This document shows, piece by piece, positions 17,861-26,769 of a stretch of 64,000 nt of DNA (within the stretch, counting starts at the first letter, position 1; the number at the start of each line of letters is the position of its first letter). The stretch is from JALORV01 sp963769745. Its GTDB lineage: Bacteria > Pseudomonadota > Gammaproteobacteria > Burkholderiales > Burkholderiaceae_F. The DNA is taken from positions 23,174 to 87,173 of the forward strand of contig CAVYNB010000015.1 in NCBI GenBank assembly GCA_963769745.1, written 5' to 3'. A model generated the notes under the pieces. It did not search any database. It was not told the origin of the DNA and was given only the letters and a program-made list of their open reading frames with translations. Made by a program: the position numbers and the translations under genes.

Positions 17861-18390
17861 GCGCGCCCCAGTTCACCGGACGCGGTCAGGATCGCGCGAC
17901 GTCCGGCGTCTTCGACTTGCAGGGCGATCGCCAGGTCCGCGACGGGCAGGCGATCGCCGGCTTTCTCGGGCCATTCGATTGCACAGATGCAACGCGGCCC
18001 GAACAGGTCACGAAAGCCGATCGAAAATTCAGCGGGATCGGCAAATCGATAAAAATCAAAGTGATAGAAGTCTAAGCTCGAAACGTCCTGAGCTTCAAGT
18101 CCGGAATGACCAGCGGTGTCCGGCCGACGCAACGACACCACATACGGCTCCAGCACCGCGAAGGTCGGGCTGCGGATCGGTCCGCTGATGCCCAGGGCGC
18201 GCAGCCATCCGCGCACCAGCGCCGTCTTGCCCGCGCCGAGATCACCGCTCAGGTTGACCTGCAGTCCGTGCGTCGCGATGTCCGCCGCGTGCATGCGGCA
18301 GGCCGACGCCAGCGCCCGACCGAGCCGATCGGTGTCCGCGGGCGTGGGCAGCGTGCGCACGATCTGCGCGGTGAGGGATTCTTGCGACAC
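17812..18390 (-). CDS. tsaE: tRNA threonylcarbamoyladenosine biosynthesis ATPase TsaE
   Basis: The ATPase that drives turnover of the TsaBD complex in t6A37 synthesis. Its 192 residues contain the P-loop LSGDLGAGKTALVRGWL, SPTFAVLEPYV, FYHFDFYRFADPAEF and the Walker B-like CAIEWPEKAGDRLP. There are insertions around residues 88-105 relative to shorter homologues. The start is GTG 18390, only 5-14 bases from the divergent queG start. It is followed by amiC, matching the tsaE-amidase-mutL-miaA order of many gammaproteobacteria and betaproteobacteria. Confidence 0.93.
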   Translation of the reverse strand: MSQESLTAQIVRTLPTPADTDRLGRALASACRMHAADIATHGLQVNLSGDLGAGKTALVRGWLRALGISGPIRSPTFAVLEPYVVSLRRPDTAGHSGLEAQDVSSLDFYHFDFYRFADPAEFSIGFRDLFGPRCICAIEWPEKAGDRLPVADLAIALQVEDAGRRAILTASGELGRACLESTAKEFDTTAAA

Positions 18391-18391
18391 C

Positions 18392-18397
18392 TAGAAT
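18392..18397 (+). promoter_or_regulatory. -10-like TAGAAT before queG
   Basis: TAGAAT ends 7 bases before the ATG at 18405. If used, transcription would start at about the A of that ATG, giving a leaderless queG mRNA. The only other room for a promoter lies inside tsaE. Confidence 0.4.
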
Positions 18398-18404
18398 GAC
18401 CAGC

Positions 18405-19533
18405 ATGAATTCAGATCGCGGCGAGGATACCCGCGCATACCGGTTCGACGGTGCGAAGCTGGTCGAAAGCATCCGTGCCTGGGCCGCTGAACTGGGCTTC
18501 GCGCGCGTCGGCATTGCCGATACCGACGTCTCAGAAGCTTCGCGTCACCTGCAGGCCTGGCTCGGTGAAGGCCGTCACGGCGCGATGGACTACATGGAGC
18601 GCCATGCCCGTTTGCGTGCAGATCCAGCGCAACTGCTGCCCGGAGCGTTGCGGGTGATCAGCGCGCGCATGGACTACCTGCCCGAGACAGGCGCCTCCTG
18701 ACTGGGCCGAACGCGAACTGCACCGGCTGCGCGAACCGGGCGCGGCCGTGGTGTCACTGTATGCACGCGGTCGCGACTATCACAAGGTCATGCGCGCACG
18801 CCTGCAATCGCTGGCCTCGCGCATCGAGGGTGAAGTCGGTAGCTTTGGCTATCGCGTGGCGACCGACTCGGCGCCGGTGCTCGAGGTTGAACTGGCGCGC
18901 AAGTCCGGCATCGGCTGGCGCGGCAAGCACACCTTGCTGCTGTCGCAGGATGCGGGCTCGATGTTCTTCCTCGGCGAAATCCTCACGGACCTGCCGCTCC
19001 CCGTCGACGCGCCCGTCGTCGAGCGCTGCGGCACATGCGCACGCTGCATCGACATCTGCCCGACACGCGCGATTACCGGTCCGTACCAGCTCGATGCGCG
19101 CCGCTGCATTTCGTACCTGACGATCGAGCATCCGGGGCCGATCCCCGAAGACCTGCGACCGCTGATGGGCAACCGTGTCTACGGCTGCGACGACTGCCAG
19201 CTCGTCTGTCCGTGGAACAAGTTCGCACAGCGTGCGACGCTGCCCGACTTCGATGCCCGCCATGGGCTCGGGTCCGCAACGCTGATCGATCTTTTCGCGT
19301 GGAACGAGGAGGACTTCAACGCGCGCACCGCGGGTTCGGCGATACGCCGCATCGGCCACGAACGCTGGCTGCGCAATGTTGCAGTCGCGCTCGGCAATGC
19401 GCCGACGTCACCGGCGATCATCGCCGCGCTGACGTCGCGCCGTTCGGATCCGAGCGCGCTGGTGCGCGAGCATGTCGAATGGGCACTCGGCCGCCACAGG
19501 TCGACGGCCGCCGTCAGCGCGGCGCCAGGCTGA
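18405..19533 (+). CDS. queG: Epoxyqueuosine reductase QueG (frameshifted in this sequence)
   Basis: Cobalamin- and Fe-S-dependent reduction of epoxyqueuosine to queuosine in tRNA. The N-terminal part (WAAELGFARVGIADTDV, HGAMDYMERHARLRADP) ends at a stop near 18701. The remainder (WAERELHRLREPGAAVVSL onward) is in another frame. Removing one G of ACAGGCGCC (about 18692-18693) yields ETAPPDW and about 375 residues. Two [4Fe-4S] motifs are visible, CGTCARCIDICP and CDDCQLVCPWN. It depends on B12, whose uptake genes are at 45-52 kb. ATG 18396 is an alternative start. The 3' end overlaps the convergent AEC gene by 20 bases. Confidence 0.92.
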
Positions 19534-20410
19534 GCCACAAGGGCAAGGTCACCATGGCCAGCAACGTCTGCACGGTGATCGCGTAGGCCACCGGGGTCGC
19601 ATGACCGCCCATGCGCGCAGCAAGGATGTACGCGCTCGACGCGGTCGGCAGCGCAGCGAACAGCAGCACGATCGTCGCCGGCACGCCGGACAGTCCGAGC
19701 AGTGATATCAGCCCCAGCGCAATCGCCGGCTTGGCCAGCAGCTTCACGCCGATCAGGTACGCCATGGTCGGCCGCTCTTCGTGCACCGAAGCGAAAGTCA
19801 GTCCTGCACCGATGCACAGCAGTCCCAGCGCCAGGCTGGCCGAGCCGAGTCGCGTGAGAAAGGTGCCCAGCAACGCGGGCAGTTCAATTCCCAGTTGATT
19901 CACCACGAGTCCTGAAACCGTGGCAAGGATCAGCGGATTCACGGCCATCTCGCGCAGCACGCCGGTCTGGCGATGGCGCGCCAGCGCGTAGACGGCGAAC
20001 GTGTTGGCGAGCGGTACGCAGACGGCAATGATCACTGCCATCAACGCCACGCCGCGGGGGCCGGCAAGCGACTGTGCCAGTGCCAGCCCGACATACGAGT
20101 TGTAGCGGAACGATGTCTGCACGCAGCTGGCGAGGAAGGCAGGCTGAGGGCGAAACAGCCACCGCGCCGCAAAGCCCAGCACCACGGCCGCCAGGAATGC
20201 GCCGACCGCAGCCGCCAGCATGCGGCCTTCGCTGGCGAGCGAGAACTTGGCATTGACGATCGAGGTGAAGAGCAACGGCGGAAAGAGCGCGTAGTACACA
20301 AGCCGCTCGGCGCCATCCCAGAAGTTTCGCGCGAAGCCGAGGCGGCGCGCGAGCACCGCACCCATCAGGATCAGCCCGAAATCGGGCAGCATCAACAGGG
20401 CATTGTTCAA
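19514..20410 (-). CDS. AEC family transporter (auxin efflux carrier type)
   Basis: A 298-residue membrane protein with about ten hydrophobic helices, matching the AEC family of secondary carriers (PIN-like, BART superfamily). Visible are LPDFGLILMGAVLARR, LVYYALFPPLLFTSIV, QTSFRYNSYVGLALAQSLAG, a hydrophilic mid-loop, and LCIGAGLTFASV followed by the conserved FAALPTASSAYILAARMGG. The substrate is unknown; relatives carry malonate or other organic acids. The only workable start in frame is TTG 20410. It is convergent with queG. Confidence 0.85.
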   Translation of the reverse strand: MNNALLMLPDFGLILMGAVLARRLGFARNFWDGAERLVYYALFPPLLFTSIVNAKFSLASEGRMLAAAVGAFLAAVVLGFAARWLFRPQPAFLASCVQTSFRYNSYVGLALAQSLAGPRGVALMAVIIAVCVPLANTFAVYALARHRQTGVLREMAVNPLILATVSGLVVNQLGIELPALLGTFLTRLGSASLALGLLCIGAGLTFASVHEERPTMAYLIGVKLLAKPAIALGLISLLGLSGVPATIVLLFAALPTASSAYILAARMGGHATPVAYAITVQTLLAMVTLPLWLSLAPR

Positions 20411-20478
20411 GCCGGGCTCACAATGTTAAAAATTGCTGCCGGTTGGCGTGCCCCGTATAATCCGCGGTTCGCTTCAGG

Positions 20479-20554
<76 letters not shown>

Positions 20555-20582
20555 GCAACACACCGAAAGCCAGTTCGTCGTC

Positions 20583-21550
20583 TCATGCCAGCGGCCCTCC
20601 GGGGCCGTTTGTCTTTTCTGCTTGCATCGTTGCGAGTGCTGCCGCGACGGTCGGGTACAAGCAGCCGGATCTTCAGTTCTTCCTTGAGGCGGCGGTTCGA
20701 AAGCCGGCGCGACTCCGTCATGAACGAGTACATCATCGGCGACACCGCGGCCTTCAGTTCCGCGCGCGGCAGGCGCGGCGGGTGCGGCAGGCCGAATGCG
20801 TCGGCGACCACGTCGAAGTATTCGGCCATCTTCATCTCGTCGTTATCGCAGGCGTTGTAGACGCGGGCGGCCGCGCCGCGCAGCAGCGCGGCGATCGCGA
20901 TGCGGGCCAGGTCGTCGGCATGGATGTGGTTGGTGTACACGTCGTCCGCGTCGGCCAGGGCCGGCAGGTTCTGGCGCAGGCGGTCCAGCGGCAGCCGATC
21001 GTGCGCGTAGATGCCGGGCACGCGCAGCACCGCGGCGCGCAGCCGGCGGCGCATGAGGCGTTCGGCATCGAGCCGCCGCACCGCACGTTCGTTGGCGGGC
21101 CACAGGCGTGCCGTTTCGTCGATCCGCCGACCGCCATGATCGCCGTAGACACCCGTCGTGCTGATGTAGACGGCACGGCGGGTGACGGCACTGCGTGGGG
21201 CTCCGTCGAGCGCAGCGACGAGATGCCGTGTGCGCGTGTCGCGTTGCTCCGACATTGCCCGGCGGGGCGAGATGGATGACGCGCTCTGCCAGACCCTGCA
21301 GGCGACGCAGGGATGCAGGCTGATCCAGGTTGCCGACGATCGGCACCACGCCGGCAGCGCGCAGCAATGGGGCGCGCTCCGGGGTCGACGTCAGCGCGAT
21401 GAGGCGAAAGCGCGTGGCGAGGCGTGAGACAATGCGCAGCCCGACATCGCCGCAGCCGATGATCAGCAGGCGCGGTCGACCCAGCTTGCGTGGCTTGCGG
21501 CTCCCGAGGCGACTCGCGTGCGGTGACGGCGCGGGCCGATTGAGTTCCAT
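20583..21550 (-). CDS. SDR/NAD-dependent epimerase family protein, YeeZ-like (two frameshifts in this sequence)
   Basis: A Rossmann-fold protein with LLIIGCGDVGLRIVSRL near the N-terminus, VYISTTGVYGDHGG, ERLMRRRLRAAVLRVPGIYA and MMYSFMTESRRLSNRRLKEEL. Frame breaks occur near 21240 (GTCGGAGC) and 20655 (CTGCTTGTA). Removing one base at each gives LYPTVAAALATMQAEK at the C-terminus, a stop at 20583 and about 321 residues. Without the second repair the frame runs nonsensically through the tRNA-Thr. The start ATG 21550 is preceded at 6 bases by TAGAAT, and the reductase gene starts 12 bases away on the other strand. Substrate unknown. Confidence 0.8.
20591..20616 (+). terminator. Terminator-like hairpin after tRNA-Thr
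   Basis: CGGCCC and GGGCCG form a 6-bp stem around TCCG, followed by the T-rich stretch TTTGTCTTTT on the plus strand, 37 bases after the tRNA-Thr. It overlaps the extreme 3' end of the opposite SDR gene. Confidence 0.6.
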
Positions 21551-21561
21551 CGCGCGATTCT

Positions 21562-22628
21562 ATGAGCTTCAAGGTCACGGTCCGCCCGAGCGGACGATCC
21601 TTCACCGTCGAAGGCGACGAAACCGTGCTGGCCTCGGCGCTGCGGCAGGGCATCGGCATTGCGTACGGCTGCAAGAACGGAGCCTGCGGCACCTGCCGCG
21701 GCAAGCTGCTCGAAGGGCAGCTCGTGCACGGTCCGCACTCGACCTCGGCGTTGTCGGCGGCGGACGAGGCGAAGGGCCTGGCACTGTTCTGCTGCTCGCG
21801 TCCCGCAGTGCGACGTCGTGATCGAGGCGCGCGAGCTGACCGGCTTCGGCGACATACCGATCAAGAAGATGCCGGTGCGCATCGCGCGCATCGATCGCGT
21901 GGCACCGGACGTGGCCATCGTGTCGCTGCAGTTGCCGGCCACCGAGCGGCTCCAGTACCTGGCCGGGCAGTACCTCGAATTCATCCTGCGCGATGGATCG
22001 CGCCGTCACTATTCGATCGCCACGCCGCCCCATGCGGACGAGCAGCTGCAGTTCCACATCCGCCACATGCCGGGCGGGGTGTTCACCGACAACCTGTTCG
22101 GCACCGGACCGCAGCCCGTCAAGGAGCGCGACATCCTGCGTGTCGAAGGGCCGATGGGCACGTTCTTCCTGCGCGAAGACAATCCGCGACCGATCATCCT
22201 GGTGGCAGGCGGAACCGGCTTTGCCCCGATCAAGGCGCTCGCGGAGCACGTCTTCGCGGAGGGCATCAACCGCGAGGATTCGGGCAAGGTCTTCCGCCCC
22301 GTGGTGCTCTACTGGGGCGCACGTTCCCGGCAGGATCTGTATGCCGATGAGTTGCCATCGCGCTGGGCGCGCGAGCAGCCGAATTTCCGCTACGTGCCGG
22401 TGCTGTCCGAAGCGCGCCCCGAGGATGCGTGGACCGGGCGCACCGGCTTCGTGCATCGCGCGGTGATGGAAGACTTCCCCGATCTTTCCGGCTCACCAGG
22501 TCTATGCCTGCGGAGCCCCGCCGATGATCGCTGCGGCGCGCCGCGACTTCACGGCGTTGTGCGGGCTGCCGGAAGACCAGTTCTTCGCGGATGCCTTTAC
22601 GTCGCAGGCGGACCTGGCTCAGGTCTGA
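21562..22628 (+). CDS. Ferredoxin-type flavin reductase, CDP-6-deoxy-delta-3,4-glucoseen reductase-like (two frameshifts in this sequence)
   Basis: An N-terminal [2Fe-2S] domain (CKNGACGTCRGKLLEG with a fourth Cys in FCCSRP) is joined to an FAD-binding domain (YLEFILRDGSRRHYSIATPP) and an NAD(P)H domain (ILVAGGTGFAPIKALAEH, and VYACGAPPMIAAAR near the end). It moves electrons from NAD(P)H to an acceptor not identified here. Frame breaks are at the CCC run 21802-21804 (repair gives CCSRPQCDVVIEARELTG) and the GG at 22490-22491 (repair gives LSAHQVYACG), leading to a stop at 22626-22628 and about 354 residues. Its start lies 12 bases from the divergent SDR start. Confidence 0.85.
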
Positions 22629-22711
22629 AGCGGGCCGGACGCGATTCCGATCGACTTGACTCCGGATCGCGTCCGCTCACCGCACGTATTGTCCGCGATC
22701 AGTCCGCAAGG

Positions 22712-24053
22712 TCAGTTGCGCAACGGCAGCAGGTAACTCGTGGCAACGCGATGTCCGATCTTGCGCCCAAGCGCTGATTCCGTCCTCGCAGGCGCTGCGG
22801 AAGTGGATGCCCGCGTAGATCCGCGAGTCGGCACTCTCGCGGGCGGCCTGCGACAGGTGGGTGTACGTCCGCTTGATGTTCGCGAACGGCGGGCCGCTCG
22901 CGATCGTGAAGGTGACCTGGTCGGTCCCGAGGAAGCGTGGCGAGCACGACTGCTCGCTGCTCGCACTGAAGATGCTCTGGGTCGACGGGATAGTCGGACA
23001 CCGGCGGCGTGTTCTGAGGCTGTTCCACTTCGGGTCGGCGACGGTGGCGTCGTTGCCGTCTTCGGCCGCTTCGCGGATGGCGGTGACCGGCCGCCAGAGG
23101 TCATAGACGTAGCGGATCTTGAAGCCGGCGATGTAGCCATCGGCCATCGCGAACGACACGCCGGCGAGGGCGCGTGCGCTGTCCCACGGATCGAACCCGC
23201 GAGCCTCGGACGCGGCGCGCGCAACGCGATACCAGGACCCGGGGTCCTTCAAACCAGAAGCGCGCGAGTCTCGGTCTGCTCGGGCGTGCGCACTGTGCTC
23301 ACCTGGCCGCCGACGGACTTCACTTCGTTGAAGTCCGTGCGTACTGCGCGCTCGTCGAGGGCCGGCGGTCCGGGCAACCAGAACTGCGACGCAGACAGCA
23401 GCGTGAAGGGTGTGACGTTGCCCCACCCGGGCAAGGTGGATGCCGCCATGCCGGGCGCGATCTTCGGATCCTTGATCGGCGGATTGGGCGGATCGGGGTT
23501 CGGGTGCGGCCGCCACCGACCGGGCGCGTTCACCGGCGTGTAGGGAGCACCACGCGTCGCGCCGTCGTCCTTGCGCAGCGCCAGCATTGCTTCGCCGGCG
23601 GCCTGGCCCAGCGGCGATGCCGTTGGCCTTCGCGGGGCTGTCGGGCATACGCGGCCAAGGCTGTGCGATAGGCTTCTTCGACCAGCGCAAGCGCGTCCGT
23701 GCGCTGAGGCGGCTGACCGAAGTACGGAATGACCGCAACCAGCACGGTGCGCGTCGCGGCGGCGACGGCGGCTTCCGGAAGGGCGCCGGCGGCTGCCGGT
23801 CCCTCGAAGTAGTAGGCGGCGTAGCGCGGTGTGATCGCGTTCAGCGCATCGTGGACCGCGCCCTGCACCATCGCGACGTGCGGGACTGCTGGATGGGATT
23901 CTGGCCGCCCGTGGTCGCGGCCTTGACGGTGGTGTCGTTCCACTTGAGCACATCATTGGCGGCCGCGGGCAATGCGCAGAGAGCGACGATGGCGCCGGCC
24001 GCGGCAAGACGGACCAGCGCAGCAGCACGGGCAAACACGGAATCGGCGTGCAT
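22712..24053 (-). pseudogene. Vanadium haloperoxidase/PAP2-like gene, multiply frameshifted
   Basis: It starts at ATG 24053 with a good Shine-Dalgarno (GAGGAGG) and a signal segment ending in ALPAAAND. Family segments then appear in order but in changing frames: VLKWNDTTVKAATTGGQNP, HVAMVQGAVHDALNAITPRY, GQAAGEAMLALRKDD, DPGSWYRVARAASEARGF, MADGYIAGFKIRYVYDLWRP, IYAGIHFRSACEDGI and GRKIGHRVATSYLLPLRN. At least six frame changes are needed, and not all are single-base insertions. The block where relatives have PSGH or PSTH reads PSTQS, lacking the catalytic His. More damage than in neighbouring genes suggests true decay, though local sequence error cannot be excluded. Confidence 0.65.
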
Positions 24054-24545
24054 GGCAGTTCCTCCTCGAGGGACTTGTGTGAATGATGGAGCCGCTGGAT
24101 GGCGGCCCGTGGAGTCAGGTCTTTGCAGCTCGCGCCCAGCGATGGTCGGCCAACGGCGCGATGCATGCGCGATCTCTGTCGCGAGCGAGGACCGTCCGGC
24201 GCGCCACGCAGCACTCGCCGGCGCTGCCGCAAGGCGCGATGAAAGGGTGCCCATGGGACAAATATCCATCCCGCCCTCGCTGTCGCGCGGCGAAGCGCGC
24301 GGGTTCCGGCTTCTGGGTGATCCGCCTTGCTATCGAAGCGGCGGAAGGTGCGGACGGTAGGCGCGCGTTGACTCCTCGTCAACAGGTTTCGGGCGAAGCA
24401 AACCATGACACCGCAAGCCGCGACTTCGCGGTTCACGGTGGCCTGCCGACGTCTTGGTTCTCCGCCGGCGTGTTCACTTCGCCGGCGGACCGGATGGATA
24501 CAGTCCTGAAACAACTCCGACGTGTTGCAGAAACCAAACCTCGGG
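24054..24545. other. Non-coding stretch upstream of the haloperoxidase-like gene
   Basis: About 490 bases with no convincing gene. Open frames here have no start signal and amino-acid composition like random GC-rich DNA. It should contain the haloperoxidase promoter on the minus strand, and at its right end the promoter of the candidate leader element. Confidence 0.5.
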
Positions 24546-24551
24546 TACACT
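24546..24551 (+). promoter_or_regulatory. -10-like TACACT before the candidate leader ORF
   Basis: TACACT lies 7 bases before ATG 24559. TTGCAG at 24525-24530 is a possible -35 with a short 15-base spacer. Transcription would begin at or near the ATG. Confidence 0.4.
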
Positions 24552-24558
24552 TTTCCGC

Positions 24559-24627
24559 ATGACGACTTTCAACCTTTCCCGACGCGAGCGACGTCATGCG
24601 GATCTCCGCAGGGGTACGCGCGCGTAG
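24559..24627 (+). CDS. Candidate Arg-rich leader peptide (22 codons)
   Basis: ATG 24559 to TAG 24627 encodes 22 residues, seven of them Arg in pairs (SRRERRHADLRRGTRA) and using CGA, CGC, CGT and AGG codons. It lacks a Shine-Dalgarno but sits 7 bases after a -10-like hexamer. A strong terminator follows 30 bases after the stop, and then the GNAT-argC genes. The layout resembles an amino-acid attenuator with arginine as the sensed residue. Arg is common in chance GC-rich frames, so this may be only a small RNA with no translation. Confidence 0.3.
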   Translation: MTTFNLSRRERRHADLRRGTRA

Positions 24628-24657
24628 GCAGACGACCGTAGCACCGGTTTGTTCCCG

Positions 24658-24690
24658 AAAGGCCGCGTAACCCGCGGCCTTTTTCTTTTG
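24658..24690 (+). terminator. Strong intrinsic terminator upstream of the GNAT gene
   Basis: AAAGGCCGCG and CGCGGCCTTT form a perfect 10-bp stem around a 5-base loop, followed by TTCTTTT. It stops only 10 bases before the GNAT start codon, with no gene ending nearby other than the candidate leader. It is therefore either an attenuator or the end of a short RNA. Confidence 0.85.
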
Positions 24691-24700
24691 ACCGAGGCAC

Positions 24701-25183
24701 ATGATGCAGATCGAGATCAGCAGCAATCCGGACTGGATCGACATCGACCGGGTGTGGCGCTTCCTGCGCGATGAGGCCTACTGGTCGCGCGGGATTCCGC
24801 GCACCGTGGTGGAGCGTGCGATCGCACACTCACTGGTATGGGGCGCCTATGAAGTCAACGGCGCGGCGCGCAGCCAGGTCGGCTTCCTGCGCGTCGTCTC
24901 CGACCGGGCGACCTTCGCGTATCTTTGCGATGTGTTCGTGCTGCCGGAGTGGCGCGGACGGGGCATTGCGCAGCGGCTGCTCGCGGCGGCGCATGCCCAC
25001 CCGGACCTGCAGGGCCTGCGCCGGTGGCTGCTGTTCACGCGCGATGCTCACGCCCTGTATGCCCGGGCCGGGTTCACACCGCTGACGAACCCGCGGCGCG
25101 GCATGGAGCGTCTCGACAGCGACGTTTACATTGGGGCATCGACGCTGCAAGCCGGGATCGATCTGAGCGGAGAACTGACATGA
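24701..25183 (+). CDS. GNAT family N-acetyltransferase
   Basis: A 160-residue acetyl-CoA-dependent acyltransferase. Visible are WIDIDRVWRFLRDEAYWSRG, GFLRVVSDRATFAYLCDVFV and the acetyl-CoA loop LPEWRGRGIAQRLLAAA (R/Q-x-x-G-x-G/A type), then YARAGFTPLTNPRRGME. It belongs to a widely spread GNAT group of unknown substrate. Its stop overlaps the argC start (ATGA), so the two are probably translationally coupled. A role in arginine synthesis, for example as a short acetylglutamate synthase, is only a contextual guess. Confidence 0.88.
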   Translation: MMQIEISSNPDWIDIDRVWRFLRDEAYWSRGIPRTVVERAIAHSLVWGAYEVNGAARSQVGFLRVVSDRATFAYLCDVFVLPEWRGRGIAQRLLAAAHAHPDLQGLRRWLLFTRDAHALYARAGFTPLTNPRRGMERLDSDVYIGASTLQAGIDLSGELT

Positions 25184-26137
25184 GCAAGCCCACAGTCTTC
25201 ATCGACGGCGAACACGGCACCACCGGTCTCGAGATCCGCGAGCGACTGGCGCACCACGCCGGCGTGCAGGTGCTGAGCCTGCCTCCCGAACAGCGCAAGG
25301 ACGCTGCCGCCAAGCGCGCGGTCGTGGCGGCCGCCGACGTCGTGATCCTGTGCCTGCCGGACGATGCCGCGCGCGAGACGGTCGCGATGATCGGTGACGC
25401 GAAAACGCGCGTCATCGATGCGAGCAGCGCGCATCGCACGGCCGCGGGCTGGGTGTACGGATTTCCCGGAACTGACGGCCACCCAGCGTCGTGCGGTGGC
25501 TCAGGCGCGTTTCGTATCCAATCCCGGCTGCTACCCGACCGGCTTCCTGTCGATCGTGCGGCCGCTGCGCGAGCGCGACCTGCTGCCGGCCGGATACCCG
25601 GTCAGCGTGCACGCGGTGTCGGGCTACACCGGCGGCGGGCGCAAGCTGATCGAGCGCTACGAGCAGGCGGGGGCCGAGACGCCACCGAACTTCGTCGCCT
25701 ACGGACTCAACCTCACCCACAAGCACCTCGGTGAAATGCAGACGCACGGCCTGCTCGAACGCCCGCCGGTGTTTGCACCGTCGGTCGGCGACTTCCGCCG
25801 CGGCATGCTGGTATCGGTTCCGCTGCAGACGTCCCTGCTGCCGCGCCGTGTGACCGGTGCGGAACTGCACGCGGCCCTGGCCGAACACTATGCGGGCGAG
25901 CACTTCGTCAGCGTTCGTCCGCTCAACGATGCGACCGCGCTGCGTGACGGGGCCTACCTCGATGCCGAGGCATTGAACGGCAGCAATCGCCTTGAAGTCT
26001 TCGTGTACGCCAACGACGCCCAGCAGCAGGCGCTTTTGATCGCGCGGCTCGACAACCTTGGGAAGGGGGCCAGCGGAGCCGCGGTGCAGAACCTCAACCT
26101 GATGCTCGGACTGCCGGAATCGACCGGCCTCGAGTGA
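25180..26137 (+). CDS. argC: N-acetyl-gamma-glutamyl-phosphate reductase ArgC, short type (frameshifted in this sequence)
   Basis: NADPH-dependent reduction of N-acetylglutamyl-phosphate, the third step of arginine synthesis. The N-terminus FIDGEHGTTGLEIRERL is the nucleotide-binding loop. The catalytic Cys is in FVSNPGCYPTGFLSIV, and SGYTGGGRKLIERYE and LNLTHKHLGEMQ follow. The frame shifts at the CCC run 25465-25467. Removing one C gives VYGFPELTATQRRAVAQ and about 318 residues, matching the short (type 2) ArgC. It overlaps GNAT upstream (ATGA) and the PaiB-like gene downstream (TGATG). Confidence 0.92.
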
Positions 26138-26754
26138 TGCTGTACACGCCCGCTCACTTTGCGTTGCGCCAGCGCGAACTCGCCGGCGCGCTCATGCGCG
26201 CGCATCCGTTCGCGACGCTGATCACACAGACGGCGGAGGAACCCTTCGTCACGCATGCGCCGCTGCTGCTCGACGATCGCACCGACCCATGGCAGTTGCA
26301 TGGCCATGTGGCGCGCGCGAATCCACACTGGCAGGCGTGGCGCGACGGCGATCTTCTGTTCGCCATCTTTCACGGCGGGGATGCCTATGTCTCGCCGTCG
26401 CTCTATTCGGTGCGCAAGGCGGTGCCGACCTGGAACTATGCGGTCGTGCATGTCCGCGGCACGATTGCGATCAAGCACGACAGCGAGGGCAAGGAGCAGG
26501 TGCTGAAAGCACTGATCGACACACACGACGCGCCGTACCGCGAGCAGTGGAACGAACTGGATCTTGCGTACCGTGAAGGCATGAAGGAAGGGATCGTTGC
26601 GTTCACGATCACGATCGATCGTGTCGAGGCGAAGTTCAAGCTCAGTCAGAACCGGCCGCTCGACGACCGTGAGCGGGTGCGCAATGCCATGCTCGCCGGT
26701 GGCGACAAGGGACGCGAGCTCGCCGCGTGGATGCAGCAGTTGAGCGCGGAATAG
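26137..26754 (+). CDS. FMN-binding negative transcriptional regulator, PaiB family
   Basis: A 205-residue PaiB-like protein with a split-barrel flavin-binding fold. Visible are LYTPAHFALRQRELAGALM, HPFATLITQT, THAPLLLDDR, HGHVARANPHWQAW, VRKAVPTWNYAVVHVRG and KLSQNRPLDDRERV. Relatives in Bacillus repress sporulation or protease genes, but the role here is open. ATG 26137 overlaps the argC stop (TGATG); a GTG three bases upstream is possible. Confidence 0.9.
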   Translation: MLYTPAHFALRQRELAGALMRAHPFATLITQTAEEPFVTHAPLLLDDRTDPWQLHGHVARANPHWQAWRDGDLLFAIFHGGDAYVSPSLYSVRKAVPTWNYAVVHVRGTIAIKHDSEGKEQVLKALIDTHDAPYREQWNELDLAYREGMKEGIVAFTITIDRVEAKFKLSQNRPLDDRERVRNAMLAGGDKGRELAAWMQQLSAE

Positions 26755-26769
26755 CCGGATCGGCCGACC

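Noticed and set aside
24083..24562. A 159-codon plus-strand frame upstream of the GNAT gene
   Set aside because: No start signal, no motif, and composition like random GC-rich DNA.
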